Source of the DNA: Plantago major
Taxonomy: Eukaryota; Streptophyta; Magnoliopsida; Lamiales; Plantaginaceae
DNA: 64,000 nucleotides
Assembly: GCA_026545765.1 (NCBI GenBank)
Contig: CM048842.1
Location: forward strand, 28,682,667 to 28,746,666
Reading direction: 5' to 3'
Made by a program: the position numbers and the translations under genes. Shown here piece after piece: positions 23,720 to 35,670 of this stretch. Below the pieces are notes generated by a model that saw only the letters and a list, made by a program, of their open reading frames with translations, searched no databases and was not told the origin of the DNA. Position 1 is the stretch's first letter. The number at the start of each line of letters is the position of its first letter.

Positions 23720-25023
23720 ATGTCTCTCAACAATGCTTCAGTGCTCAAGCCAGAGCACTATGAAAAATGGAGGAACAACATGATGCTGCACTTGGCGACC
23801 ATTAGTGATGAGATGATCTATGTCATCAATGAAGGGCCTATCAAAATCAGACAACTCAAACAAGTTACTGAGGTATCTGATGGAAGAAAAGCCTCAGACA
23901 AGGAAGATGGAAGCGAGGATATGGCTGCTAGTGATAGTGGTCATGTTGCTCGTGGAAGCATTATGTATGAAGACAAGCGAGAGCTGGACATCGAAGATGC
24001 CAAGAGACACAGATTGGATGGTCAAGCTCGTAATATAATCATCGGATCGACACTGAGCACATACGATTAAAGCGTGGGGTGCTAAAGCAGCGAGTTGCAC
24101 AGCAATTGATTGAAGAAATCATGCGGGCCGAGAAAACCAAAGAAAACAAGTTCGAAGTTCTTAAATTGAAGTTCCAAAACTTCAAACAAGGTCCCACTGA
24201 AACTCTGGAAGAACTTGATTTCAGATTTACTACTCTTATGAGTGATATGGCTGCACTTGGTGAAAGCAATAGATACTCCCAGTCAGAAAAGATTAAGACT
24301 ATTGTGAGAAGTCTCAATCACAACTGGGAACACACTAAGTTTTTTTATTTCAATCAAGGGATGCCAAATATTACTCCAGTAGAGCTCTTTTCTCATCTTG
24401 CTACTGTAGACAATGAGACAACTCAGAGAGAACAAACATCTGAAAAATTGCAAAGTGTTGCTCTAGTTTCTCAAGGTTCTTCTGAAAAGAAGGATACCAA
24501 AGATGCATCTGAAGAAAATGCTCTTGCAGTAAGACACATGAAGAAATTTGTGAGTCAAGAGATTGAGAGAAGAAAAGCTAAAGAAAAACTGAAAAAGCAT
24601 CTTGGCCCAAACTATCATCAGTACAAGAACATACAAATGAACAACTCTCTGAACACCCCCATTCAGAAAGGTGTTAGTACTGAAGATGCAGAAATAGGAA
24701 ATGACATCCGTTTCTATTGTCAAAAGCCTGGTCACTTCAAGAGAGATTGTCCTGCTTTAAACAAGCAAAAGATAGGTGACAAGAAGGACAGAAGAAATTT
24801 CAAAAGAAATCAAAGGGCCTTACTGACTGAAGAAAGGAAGAAGATTCAAATTCAACTTGATGCTCTAGACATTGTAATGATTACGAAGATGGAGATTCGG
24901 ATGACTCAAACCTACCATCACCGAATGTGTGGAATCACCCACGATGTAATCGACTTGGTCTTAAGAAGAATGAAATGTGTGGAGTTCTTTGAGATTCTTT
25001 GGTCCAGACATCTCCAACATTGA
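23720..25023 (+). pseudogene. gag of element A (frameshifted)
   Basis: The ATG at 23720 gives MSLNNASVLKPEHYEKW, which begins alike in all copies here. The first frame ends at 24070, and the capsid region resumes in another frame from 24079 (UBN2-like copia gag, with FKQGPTETLEELDFRF and ending in the RALLTEERKKIQ block). A zinc-knuckle-like FYCQKPGHFKRDC sits near 24710-24750, but the first Cys of the expected CX2C is replaced or missing. Downstream, the coiled-coil tail is scattered over frames (25298-25546). Gag packages the element RNA in virus-like particles; this copy cannot do so as written. Confidence 0.85.
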
Positions 25024-26480
25024 AATGTGTCTTATGGCTGATGAGGTAACTAACAATTCACAATTTCTGTACTATGAAAGTGATGATGGAATTGAGGATC
25101 TGGAGTTGGTCAAAAGTGAATTGGATCGTTATGAGAAATGATTTCTGGAAGCACAATCCAAAACCAGAATTCTAGAGGAAAGCAAAGAAATTCTTGAAAA
25201 AGAGGTTTCTGAGCTAACCAAGGTATCTGAGAACAAGAACGCTGAAATAGCCTTCGAAAGCTCGGATATCGAGAATGAAAATTCTCACAAACTAGCCTTG
25301 GATGAACTTAATAAGAAAATGATGAAGCGCTTTGAGAATGAAGAACTCAGAAAGAAAGAGCTATCCTTCCAATCTTATGCAAAAGCTAGTGACACTCTCA
25401 CTGAGGTTCAATCCTATCTGAGAGATCCCTCTGAGAAAGGTGGACTTGGACTTGATGAACAATCGAGTAATTCATCTCCTCTGAAGAAGAGTGATGAAAG
25501 GTTGACCTTTGTAAAAATCAGCGAATGGTTCTTCAACCACCTATAGCATTGGTCGGAAAGCTAGGGTAGTTGACAAAGGAAAAGGTAGCAACTCGACCTT
25601 TGAAAGAACAACAAGTTCACAAGAAACATGTGGATAAGGTTTACGAAAGAAACACAACCCTAGACATGCAACCATCTACATTGCTATATTACTAGAAAAG
25701 AAAGAATTCTTTGGAATAGGCAAATTCTCAACTGTACCATTTATGAAAATAAAGATGGTGCGAGAAACTAGTAAGGCTTCAAGAGCGCATTGAGAAAGCG
25801 AAGGTGTTCGAAATGGCATTGGCTATCGTGCTATTGGAAAAGTTCTTCTACAACAATATAAGGAAGGACAAGAACAATGGCGCAAAGGTGATATTACGTG
25901 CAATAGCGAAGTGGAAGAAATCTCAAGCCTTTGAAAAGCGAATGCGAGCTAGAAGGAACACGGCGAAAGGCTAAGTTCTTTGAAAAGCAACCCGAAACCA
26001 GGTCCGAAAGCACCAAAGGAACACCTAGAAACACCCCAAGAAGGAAGATTGAGATCAAAATTCGACTTTATTGCATCTCCTTCTAATCAAGTTAGACAAA
26101 ACAAACTCCCAAGAAATTCACTACAATGTGGATTCCTCTTTGGAAGAATGTTTAGTCTAAATGGTTCTATCTCTGAAGAACCTAACTCCTGTTTCTGTTT
26201 TGTGCGAATGCCTCTTGGACTAAGTCTCATGGCTATTTGATAGTGGATGCGGAAAGCACATGACGGAGACAAAGCAAATCTGATCGACTACAAAGCTTGC
26301 AACAATGGACGGACATCAGTTCTTTGGAGGAGAATTAAATCCCTTTGGGATTTGGCAACGTCAGTTAGGATCATTAACAATCAGCGGCGTATTACATGTT
26401 AAGGGTTTGAAATATAATCTATTTAGCATGAGCGGTTTGCGAAAGTTCTTGTGAAATTCAAAGCAAAGTATTGCAAACTT
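25024..26480 (+). pseudogene. gag tail and protease region, degenerate
   Basis: Short frames match the gag tail of element C (KELSFQSYAKASDTLTEVQSY at about 25355) and a protease-site phrase related to DSGCGKHMT near 26235-26270. Everything between is broken by stops. Bases such as CGAAAG and GCGAAG recur where the parallel copy reads CTGAAAG or CAGAAG. Confidence 0.6.
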
Positions 26481-27470
26481 ATTGACAATGAGTCAAAGAA
26501 GATCTTGGTTGCTCGGCGGAAAGGAAGTCTTTATGTTGCCGATTGGGCATCTGCCACATCGAAGAATGTCTCATGGTGAGTCAATCAGTCACCTGGAAGA
26601 AACCTTGGTTATGGCACAAAAGAATGAGTCACTTGAATTTCAAAACTACGAACAAACTTGCAAGAAAGAGTTAGTGGTGCCTTCCAAAACATCTTTCGGA
26701 AAGGATGGTATCTGTTACTTTGTCGGATGGGAAACAATCCAAAATCTCTTTCCGATCAAAACCGGACACTCTAGTGTTAGACCACTGCAACTATTACACA
26801 TGGATCTTTTTGAATCATCTGTAACTAGTTATGCAGGAAAGAAGTATGGTCTTGTTGTTGTAGATGACTTCTCAAGATTCACTTGGGTTGTCTTTCTGAA
26901 GCACAAATCTGATGCAAGGATGGAGATACCAAACTTGCTGAATAAGCTTGAAGTCATGAAAAATGACAAGGTATCTGCAATCAGAACAGACCATGGTACT
27001 GAGTTTGTCAACTAGTACACAAAGGAATTTTGTACCAGCAAAGGTATACAACACCAACTTTCCTCTGTAAGAACACCACAAAAAAATGGTGTTGCAGAAA
27101 GGAAAAATAGAACACTTAAAGAAGCAGCAAGGACAATGCTAGCTGACACTGAGATAAGTGAAGTTTATTAGGTTGAAGCTGTAAACACAGCATGCTACAC
27201 TTAGAACAGATGTTTGATAAACAAACACCATGACAAGACCCCATATGAACTCTTGGTTGGTAGACCCCCTAATGTCAAACATCTAAAAGTATTTGGTTGT
27301 AGATGTTTTGTTCTTAACAATGGAAAAGAGTATCTAAGAAAATTTTAACCAAAGGCAGATGAAGGAGTGTTTCTTGGTTATTCTATGAATAGCAAAGCAT
27401 ACAGAGTTTACAACAAGAGAACAAAGAAGATTGAAGAATCAGTTCATGTTGTATTCTAATGATAAAGGAA
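26481..27470 (+). pseudogene. integrase of element A (several in-frame stops)
   Basis: The frame 26482-27015 and its continuation carry the GAG-pre-integrase region, then the catalytic core. LHMDLFESSVTSYAGKKY contributes the first Asp, IRTDHGTEFVN the second, and VAERKNRTLKEAARTM the Glu. In-frame stops occur at about 27013, 27168, 27201 and 27346, and the HHCC zinc region upstream is disturbed. The core would insert cDNA into the genome. Followed by GCRCFVLNNGK, which is standard for copia. Confidence 0.85.
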
Positions 27471-27600
27471 GCAAGAAAACATCATTATGGAAAGGGAGAA
27501 TTCTGAAGAGGAACCTTGCTGATGAACTCTCAGAAAACATCATTATGGAAAGGAAGCAAGAAAACATCATTATGGAAAGGAAGCAAGAAAACACCCCTTG
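27470..27600 (+). repeat. short tandem duplication, GGAAGCAAGAAAACATCATT unit
   Basis: A unit of about 28 bp (GGAAGCAAGAAAACATCATT plus ATGGAAAG) is repeated two to three times with one longer spacer. Element C has it once in the matching place, so this is a local expansion in element A. Confidence 0.75.
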
Positions 27601-29590
27601 CTGATGACCTCTCAGAAAAGTTCAAGGAACTAATGATAAAGGATTCTGAAGAGGAACCTTCAGAAAGGAAAAACATCATTATGGAAAGGGAGGATGACTC
27701 TGACGAAGAAAAGCATGAAATGCCTAGTAACAACCAGATGATTCTCAGACATGATGAAGAATTTCCTATGAGAATTCCAAAAATGGAAACTGAAGATGTT
27801 CATCAGAGAGCTAACTCTGGAAATGACCTCTCTGACATGCATGTCCCAGAAAGCTCTCACACTGAGCAAGTGTCAGACATTCACCGCCCTTCTGAGGTGC
27901 AAAATGTCACAGATACTGAAGAAGTATCAAGTCATAATCATAGTGATTCACATTCATATCACATAGATGTTGACCCTACTAGTCCTAAACCCATGATGAG
28001 ATGGATCAAGGATCATCCTGCAAAAGATGTGATTGGACCAATCAATCAAGGTGTTAGGACTAGGAGAGCAATAGCTGAAAATGCTAATTCTCTCTTTGGA
28101 TGTTTTATCTCAAACATTGAACCAAAAACTATAGAAGAAGCATTAAGAGACCAAGACTGGATCTCTGCAATGCAAGAAGAGTTGGATCAGTTTGAAAGAA
28201 ACAAAGTCTGGAAACTAGTTCCATTTGTAGAAGGAATATCTGTGATTGGAACTAAGTGGGTTTTCAGAAACAAGATGAATGAATCTGGTGAAATAATCAG
28301 AAAAGCAAGATTGGTTGCCAAGGGATTCACCCAGACTGAAGGTTTAGATTTTGATGAGTCATATGCACTAGTTGCCAGATTGGATGCAATAAGACTCTTT
28401 CTAGCCTTTGCAGCTCATAAAGATTTTAAAGTTTATCAGATGGATGTCAAAAGTGCATTCTTGAATGGTGAACTTGCTAAGGAAGTCTATGTTGAGCAAC
28501 CACCTGGCTTTGAAGTTTCCTCAGAAAGTAGAATGGTCTATAAGCTACAGAAAGCTCTTTACGGACTGAAACAGGCTCCAAGAGCATGGTATGACACTTT
28601 GGCCAAATACCTTCTGGAAAGTGGTTTCAAGAAAGGTGAAGTTGATAAAACTTTGTTTACTTTAAATCATAATGGAAAACTACTCTTAGTTCAAGTATAT
28701 GTTGATAACATTATATTTGGATCTAAGGACAAGCAACTTTGTGATGACTTTGCAAATCTCATGAAAAGTAAATTTGAGATGAGCATGATGGGAGAATTGA
28801 ACTATTTCCTAGGATTGCAAGTCAAGCAACTCATTGATGGAATATTCATTAGTCAGACAAAGTATGCAAAAGACATGCTCACAAAGTTCAATCTTAAGCC
28901 TTCTGAAAAGAATGCTAAGATACCTATGAGCATAGGAACCAAGATGACCTATACTGAATCAGATAAGAGTGTTGATGAACACAAGTATAGGAAATTGATA
29001 GGTTCACTACTTTACCTTCATAGCGGACACGATATTCAATATGCAGTTGGAGTGTGTGCTAGATTTCAAACAAATCCAATGCAATCACACTACAACACTG
29101 CTATGAAAGTATTAAAGTATGTGAAAGGTACAGTAGATGTAGGGTTGTGGTATCCTAAAGAAAGTGGATTGAGTTTGGCTGGTTACTCAGATGCTGATTA
29201 TGCTGGATCAATGCTTGATAGGAAAAGTACCTCATGAACTTGTGGGTTTAGGAACTAGACTTATCTCATGGTTAAGCAAGAAACAAAACTCAATTGCAAC
29301 TTCTACCACGAGGTGAATATATTCAGCTTGGTTGTTGTGCAACACAAATTGTGGATTCAACAACAACTCGTAGACTATGGACTCAATGAAGAAAACTCCC
29401 ATTTTACGTGATAACACAAGTGCTATTGCAATCACACGAACCCCAAGTTCCATGCGAACAAAGCACATTGATGTGAGACACCACTTCATCGAGACCATGT
29501 TGAGAAAGCGATATAGAGATACTCAAGATTGCACGAAGACCAACTTGCGAGATATCTTCACTAAGCCCTTACAAGAAAGCGGTTCTTGAC
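27516..29590 (+). pseudogene. reverse transcriptase and RNase H of element A
   Basis: A 573-codon frame (27516-29237) covers the IN-RT linker and the copia [38 protein letters not shown], and the RNase H start [11 protein letters not shown]. The active-site box reads YVDN (28698-28709) instead of YVDD, so the second catalytic Asp is lost. The frame ends in TGA at 29237. RNase H continues in another frame (29377-29589: [28 protein letters not shown]). RT/RNase H would turn element RNA into cDNA; this copy should be inactive. Confidence 0.92.
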
Positions 29591-30532
29591 TTTGAGACAC
29601 AATCTTGGATTAATGGAGTTGCCTAAGAACTGAAAAATTGTCACAATCTCTAAAGTCTGAATAAGCGAGAGGTCTCGAGCAGGTTCTCGTAAAGCAAGTT
29701 GATAAGAAGTGATGCAAAGGTTTACGAGTAGCAACACTCGGAAAGGCAAAACATTTCTGAACGGGTATCCGAAGGCAAAGGTTAGTACACACTTAATAAG
29801 TAAATAAGACTAGAACTTACTTACTTGAGTGAGTCAAATACATTCAAACAATGAAGCTTGACACTTGAATTGAAAGCTATTTAGTCATAAAGAGAAATGG
29901 ACACAAAGCCCAAAGGTATAAGTTAGAAAGTCAAATATATGCAATGTCTTGTATTTTTACCATTTTGATGATAAACAATATATAGATAAGGACTTGACAC
30001 TCGAATGATAAGATCAACGATTAAGTACTCCTACTCTTTACTAAAGTGACACAATGAATGTAGCATATTAAAATCCATCAAATTCACATTACCATTTGTT
30101 GATTGATATCATTACAAGATATTCAATATAAGCCCTTGATGAATAAACATTTGATCTCAACGATTGAGATTAAAACAAAGCAAGTAATGTCTGTTGATAA
30201 ATGCAGAGATGGCCCACTACGCATTTAATGAAGTACAAAGGACGTACCACGCCTATGCAGATGCAAAGACACGCATTCATATTCAGCTATATGTATGTTG
30301 TATCTATGTACATTTTGTCTGCTATATATATAGGATTTGGGCAAAAGACAAACACTTGTACCAATTCTGAAATTTCAAACTTGCATCAAAACAGCAAAAT
30401 CTCTCAAGATTTCTGCAAAACCCCTCTGCAAAACTCAACTTCTTGTGCTTAGTCTTCTAAAAAGACAGACTAATCTCGATTAATTGTGCAAAATTCATCT
30501 GAAAAACACTCACTCAAAACTCTATATAAGAG
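29591..30532 (+). other. spacer between pol and the extra gene, with its putative promoter
   Basis: No coding signal. The 3' half (30190-30532) aligns with the same region of element C (54845-55200). Shared landmarks are GGCCCACT-(A/T)-CGCATTTAATG, CTATATATATAGGATTT and a 3' end of the type TATATA-AGAGATG at the start codon. Confidence 0.6.
30322..30332 (+). promoter_or_regulatory. conserved TATA box upstream of the extra gene (element A)
   Basis: CTATATATATAGG lies 201-211 bp before the ATG at 30533. Element C has the same sequence at 55028-55040 (minus), about 190 bp before its ATG. About 90-110 bp further upstream both have GCATTTAATG, a word that also precedes the LTR TATA box. Confidence 0.55.
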
Positions 30533-33500
30533 ATGGCACCCAAGAAGATGACCACCAAGAACCCTAAGGCCGTATCATCTGCTCCTGCTGAAAAGCAAGG
30601 AGGAAAGGAACTTAAGGTGTTGAATAAACGCCTTCTGGGAAAGTTTACCCCATTGGACTGGAACCCTAACCACAAAATGAATTGGGGAGCTTTTCTAGTA
30701 AAGAGGTATGTACCAGCAGTTATACCTTCAAGACCAGCAGTCTTTAGCTGTTATTCTGGTCCGTTGCTTTGATGGCAACAAAGGTGGAGTAGACCAGATA
30801 AGCATGGAGAGATGGATGATGATGCATCTCCTGAACAAGAAGCATGAAGGGCAGGAAACCCACTTCAATTGGGGAAATGCTTGACAAATTCCTTGGACAT
30901 ATTGAGGAATTTGAGCCCAAAATCATCAATGGCATTCTTGAGCCAAAGGCCAATATGCACTTTGGTCTCGAATCGCTACATTCTGAAACAATGGGAATCA
31001 CTCTCGAGAGAGGCGGAAATCGATCCAACTCCTTTTCGGACATGCTTTTGAAGAAAAGGAGAAACTTCTCTTGAGCACTTTTCAAAAGGTAGAAGAAGAA
31101 GAAACTGCATAGCAAGGTGAGGAGGTCACTGAGCCAGCTCAAGCTAAACCTCCAGTTGCCAAGAGAAAGAGGACTCATAGCAAAAGAGCCTCCAAGCTCC
31201 TAAGCATACAAGAGGCGCAACCTTCTGGAGACAATGTCTCAGAAGATGTTGGACGCTCAGAAAAGCAATTCCAGAATGCCCCAAGAATCCTGAACCAGAA
31301 TGCTCCAGAACTCTCCAGAGATGATAGAAATATCATAGATGGAGTGCACTTACCACAGAATAGTGATTCTGAGGATGATGAAGTACTTGCAAAAGTACTC
31401 AAAAGATTCAAGTATGAGACCCATGGAGGAGCATCAAGCTCAGCTCTTCAGAAAGACAAGAGCCCCTCTGCCCAGCAGGAAGAAGAAGGTCTGGGTGAGG
31501 AAGATAGAATGATGGAAGATGTTGCCATTGCTTCCACATTCACTATGCCAACACTTAATATTGCTGAAGAAAACCCTGTTCTTGAACAGGTTCCTCAACC
31601 TTCTGAGAGAGGTCAACTCTCAGAAAGGGATCAAACTGAGATGGAGACTCAGAATGATACTACAGAGGATAACAATAATGAGCACAGAGAGACTGTGGAA
31701 TCACCACAAGTCCAAGAGATCAATGATCGACTGACTATTCAGTAACAAAGATAGTTGTATATAACATGTCAACATAAATGAATGTTAACTTGTTACTCAT
31801 AAAACGTCGATTTGTTACTGAGCCAACTCGAGACACACTTTCGGGGAAGAAAACACATCACCTTGAATCAAGAAGAGGTTCCTCCAACCTCAGAACATCA
31901 AGAAGAGCCTGTCCCATAGGTAGTAAAGTTATCTCTGAACAAGAAATAACTAAAAATGCTCTTATCTTATGTTCTAATATTCTTAATATCTCTTTTTAGG
32001 CTCCAACTGAGGAAGTAGTGGTGGTGGAACCAACACCCCAAAACCTAGAGATTCCAGAGGCTGAAAAGCCCTCTGAGGAAGTATTTACTGAGCCTTCTGC
32101 TGAGAAGGTAAGTAATCAGTAATAGTCTTCTTCAAGAATGCTCAGGAAAAACCACTACTAAATCTTTTATGTTTGTTCTTACAGGCTCAGTCAGAAGAAC
32201 AATTGGATGGAGAAATAGTTGTGTTATCTCCTCCAAAGGAAACTAAAACTGCTGAACAAGCAGTATCTGCAGAAAAGGTTCCAGAAACCCCCAAGGTTTT
32301 TGAGAAAGATGCCGCTGAGCTTCCTCACTTGGAAGTAAGTGAAGTCTGAGAAAGCATTTTTCCACTTATCTTTTCTGTTAACAGTTTCTAAACATATTTG
32401 ATTTTAATTCTCAGGTTCTAGCAGAAAGAAAGGTTGATGAGGATCAGACTTCTCCTCACAACCAGGTATCTGAGGCCTCTGTGTTTCTACACAGGTATGC
32501 TCAGAAAGCCTTCTTTCGCTTACAAATACTAACTCAAGTAGTTTGAGCAAAACTAACTTGAACACTTTCTTTCAGGCTCAAAGTCTAGTGCCAGTTGATT
32601 TACTCAAGACCTTCCAGAAGCACACCTTAAAGAAACATCTCAAGTGCTTCAGACAATGGCAGAAACTCAGAAAGGCTGACCTTTCTGAATTAGCCAGAGT
32701 AATCGACGTCCCATAGAAGAGAGCAATTGCCTTCAATCTGGAAGATTATATCCATGCATTGTTCCCAACAGAGTCCTACACATTTGCCACTCTGATGCAT
32801 GAAGACTTCATTCATGAAGTAGCACAAAGACTTTTGGCAGATTTCAAGTCTGCGGATGCTCAAACCAAGCGGATGGTTACCCATCACCTTGCCCAACAAG
32901 CTCACAACATACCCAACTGAACAAGAAGAAGTTAATGGGAGGATGATTACATTCCCAAATGTGATCAACTGGTTTCGTAAGATGACGAGGAGATGGGGAA
33001 AATGATTATCAAGAACCTCCTTCGAGCATCCAAACCAAGAAGCAAAGAAAAGGATGATGATGATGATCAAAATGATGATCCCTGACTGGACAAAGGCGGG
33101 ATTCGAAAGCTAGCAAAGGAAGTGGAGAAAAGGCTACTCCTCAAATGCTCGAAGCTCCATCATCATCACCTCCCAAGTCTCATCAAGATACCCAACAGGC
33201 TGAACACAATGATGCCTTAGAAGAAATTTCAGCCGCTGAGTATAGAATTGAACAACTCAGTAAGGTATTGGAAGAAGAGAGGAGAATCAACATTGAGACT
33301 CAAGCTCTTGTTGATGAAAAGGGAGCCAAAATCAAGAAGCTCGAAGAAGCTAATGCCAAAGAATTGGCACTCCTAGATGAGCAAAGAAATTTAAAAAATG
33401 CCATTGTTGTCACAGCTGCTGAGATAGATGCCATGGATGAAAATGATGATGAAGAGCATGATGCTGAGACTGCATCAGAAAGACCTTCTACATCTTCTCA

Positions 33501-35012
33501 GAAGGCCATCACACTTGATGGAAAGCAGAAGAAGATTGTCAATCTGCAAACAATCCAAGAAAAGGATTATGATAGTGATGCTGAAACCCACAACTTGATT
33601 ACTGAAGCAGAAGATGAGAGACTTGTCACTCAGCACAAAAGAGCCCTACTTGCTCCTCATATATTCTCTGCACCAAGTAGTTCAAGAAGTGAAGAGCACC
33701 GTGCAAGAAACAGTGTCTTTTTAGAGCTCAGAAAGACACTAGTTGCCCAAGACAGTGCTAAAATCCGTCCCAAGAGATGAAGCCATTGGGCTGCTTTACT
33801 CAACAGAGCAACCAAGATAGCTCTCTCTCGGAAAGACCTAGGGTTGGTCGGGGATGAGGATTGTAACAATGCTAATGCAAAGATTGAATGAAGCCACCAT
33901 GTCATCCGCAAGCCAACGCCATCCTAAGGCCGCTTGAAGAGCTCAACAGAAAGGAGCAGGAACTGGTTAGACAGAACAACGAGCTGAAGAAGGAACTTCA
34001 AGAATTGGTCAGGGTGCACAACAATCTCCAGAAAAACTTTGAAACTCTCTCTGAAGCTTATGCTATCATAAGTCAGTCATTCATGACTAAGGGGGAAGAA
34101 GAGATGCCTTAGAAAGGCAGAGGAAGAAAAAGAAAACAATCAAATCCTCCCTCCTCAAGTCAACTTGTCATTAAGGACACCACTGGAGACACCCTTGCTG
34201 AAGAAGTTGTTCCAGATCATCCAGCCAGAAGGCCGAGAAGTATGATAACTAGACGAACCAAGTCCCTTAGAATCTCAGAAGAGAAAAAGACTTCTGAAGA
34301 AGAAGAAAAGGAAGAAGGAGAAGTAAGAGGCCAAGAAAGCTGCAAGTCTCCAATTTTGGACTTCAATGATGATGAGGATGATTCTGATGAACATCCACTT
34401 CACAAGAAAAGGAGACAAGCAACTACTTCACAACCTCCTCTGGCAGCAAAGCCCTTAGCAGCCAGAACTCCTTCTGGAAATACCAAGTCTATACAAGGAA
34501 CATCCACCAGCACAGCCCCAAGGCAGGAAGAAAGGGTTAGAGGATCTCCTGACAGAAGGCCACCAAACACAAAAGCAAGAAGGGATTTCCAGTTTGGCAG
34601 AGTAAACATTGAAACACATCAAGAAAGGCCAACTGATGCCCACATTGAGTATATGAAGACCAGTAATGAAGAATCTTCATATAGGTGCATTCTGAACAAG
34701 AGAGGGTATTGGATTCTGGAACTACAACATCTACTTGTCAATGATAAGTTTCCAACTCCCATCCTCAACCAGATCCTGAAATGGAGAGAAGGCAAGCCAG
34801 AATTGCTAAAACCTGAGGACCTTCATGACTGGCTAAACTTTGAAGTAGAAAAGAGGAATGAATCCAGAAAGATGGACCTTTCTTTTGGCTGTCCTTACCC
34901 AAAACCTGATGATGTACACAAGGTAAGAAAACTGGATGGTAGCTACAGCACGAAGAACAAACTAGGTGTTTCAACCTATGAGTCATTCTATATGACATTG
35001 GATAATACCTAG
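30533..35012 (+). pseudogene. extra retroelement gene with introns (element A copy, internally deleted and broken)
   Basis: Same gene as at 49240-54842 in element C. It begins MAPKKMTTKNPKA with the W-NPNHKMNWG block, then loses about 150 codons relative to C near 30750. GT-AG introns at 31920-31999, 32108-32184, 32335-32414 and 32495-32575 separate short exons (32000-32107, 32185-32334, 32415-32494). The first intron (about 31743-31815) has lost both splice sites. Later parts are a Lys/Glu-rich coiled coil (33145-33780 and 33888-34112) and a C-terminal domain (34242-35012: RCILNKRGYWILELQHLL, ...YESFYMTL). Remnants of a WVWGKYFWVKHF motif lie near 35080-35115. There is no signal peptide or membrane span, so it is not an obvious envelope protein. 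Function unknown. Confidence 0.75.
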
Positions 35013-35656
35013 ATGATATACATTATCTGGAAGAAATATACAAGTATTTCAACCTGTCTCAGCTGCAAGTAGACCATGCCTGGGTCTGGGGAAAGTACTT
35101 CTGGGTCAAACATTTTCTGCGGAAGAATCACAAGCTTGGCAAGAGTTACCATGAAATATGTGGCTTATCCGAAAGATGAGCTCTGTCAGAAGGATTCTTT
35201 ATGACTATGTCCAAGAATGTAGAAAAGTGGATGATCATGTCAACTGATCCAGAAAGGGTGCTGAAGAACTTGAGGTATTTGAACCCAAGTTGCATTTCTG
35301 AAGACTTGAAGACTAGTAACATTAGAATACTCTCTTGGAGCTTGGACTCTCCTTTGTTCTAATTTACTTAGTATGTTTTGTTACTTTTGTAATCTTCCGA
35401 TTGTTTCTAAAATTCTCTATATAAAAGTTGCATCTCTTTCAGAACTGTACTATCTCAAGATCATACTCTCGGATACTTTTTAATAGATGACAACTTATCA
35501 AAGAAAGATCACTTGTGATTTGGTTGATGTTTACTTTCTGCACTTAATTCAACTAAAATTGAATATCATTTGAAATGATTAAGTGGTGGATTGTTTTCTC
35601 TTCCAGGAGTACAATTTTGTAATAGGACTTAAAAGATAGTCATGGATGACTGATCA

Positions 35657-35670
35657 AAAAGGGGGAAATT
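35657..35670 (+). promoter_or_regulatory. polypurine tract of element A
   Basis: AAAAAGGGGGAAATT sits directly before the 3' LTR (TGTTAGG at 35671). It would prime plus-strand synthesis. Confidence 0.85.
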
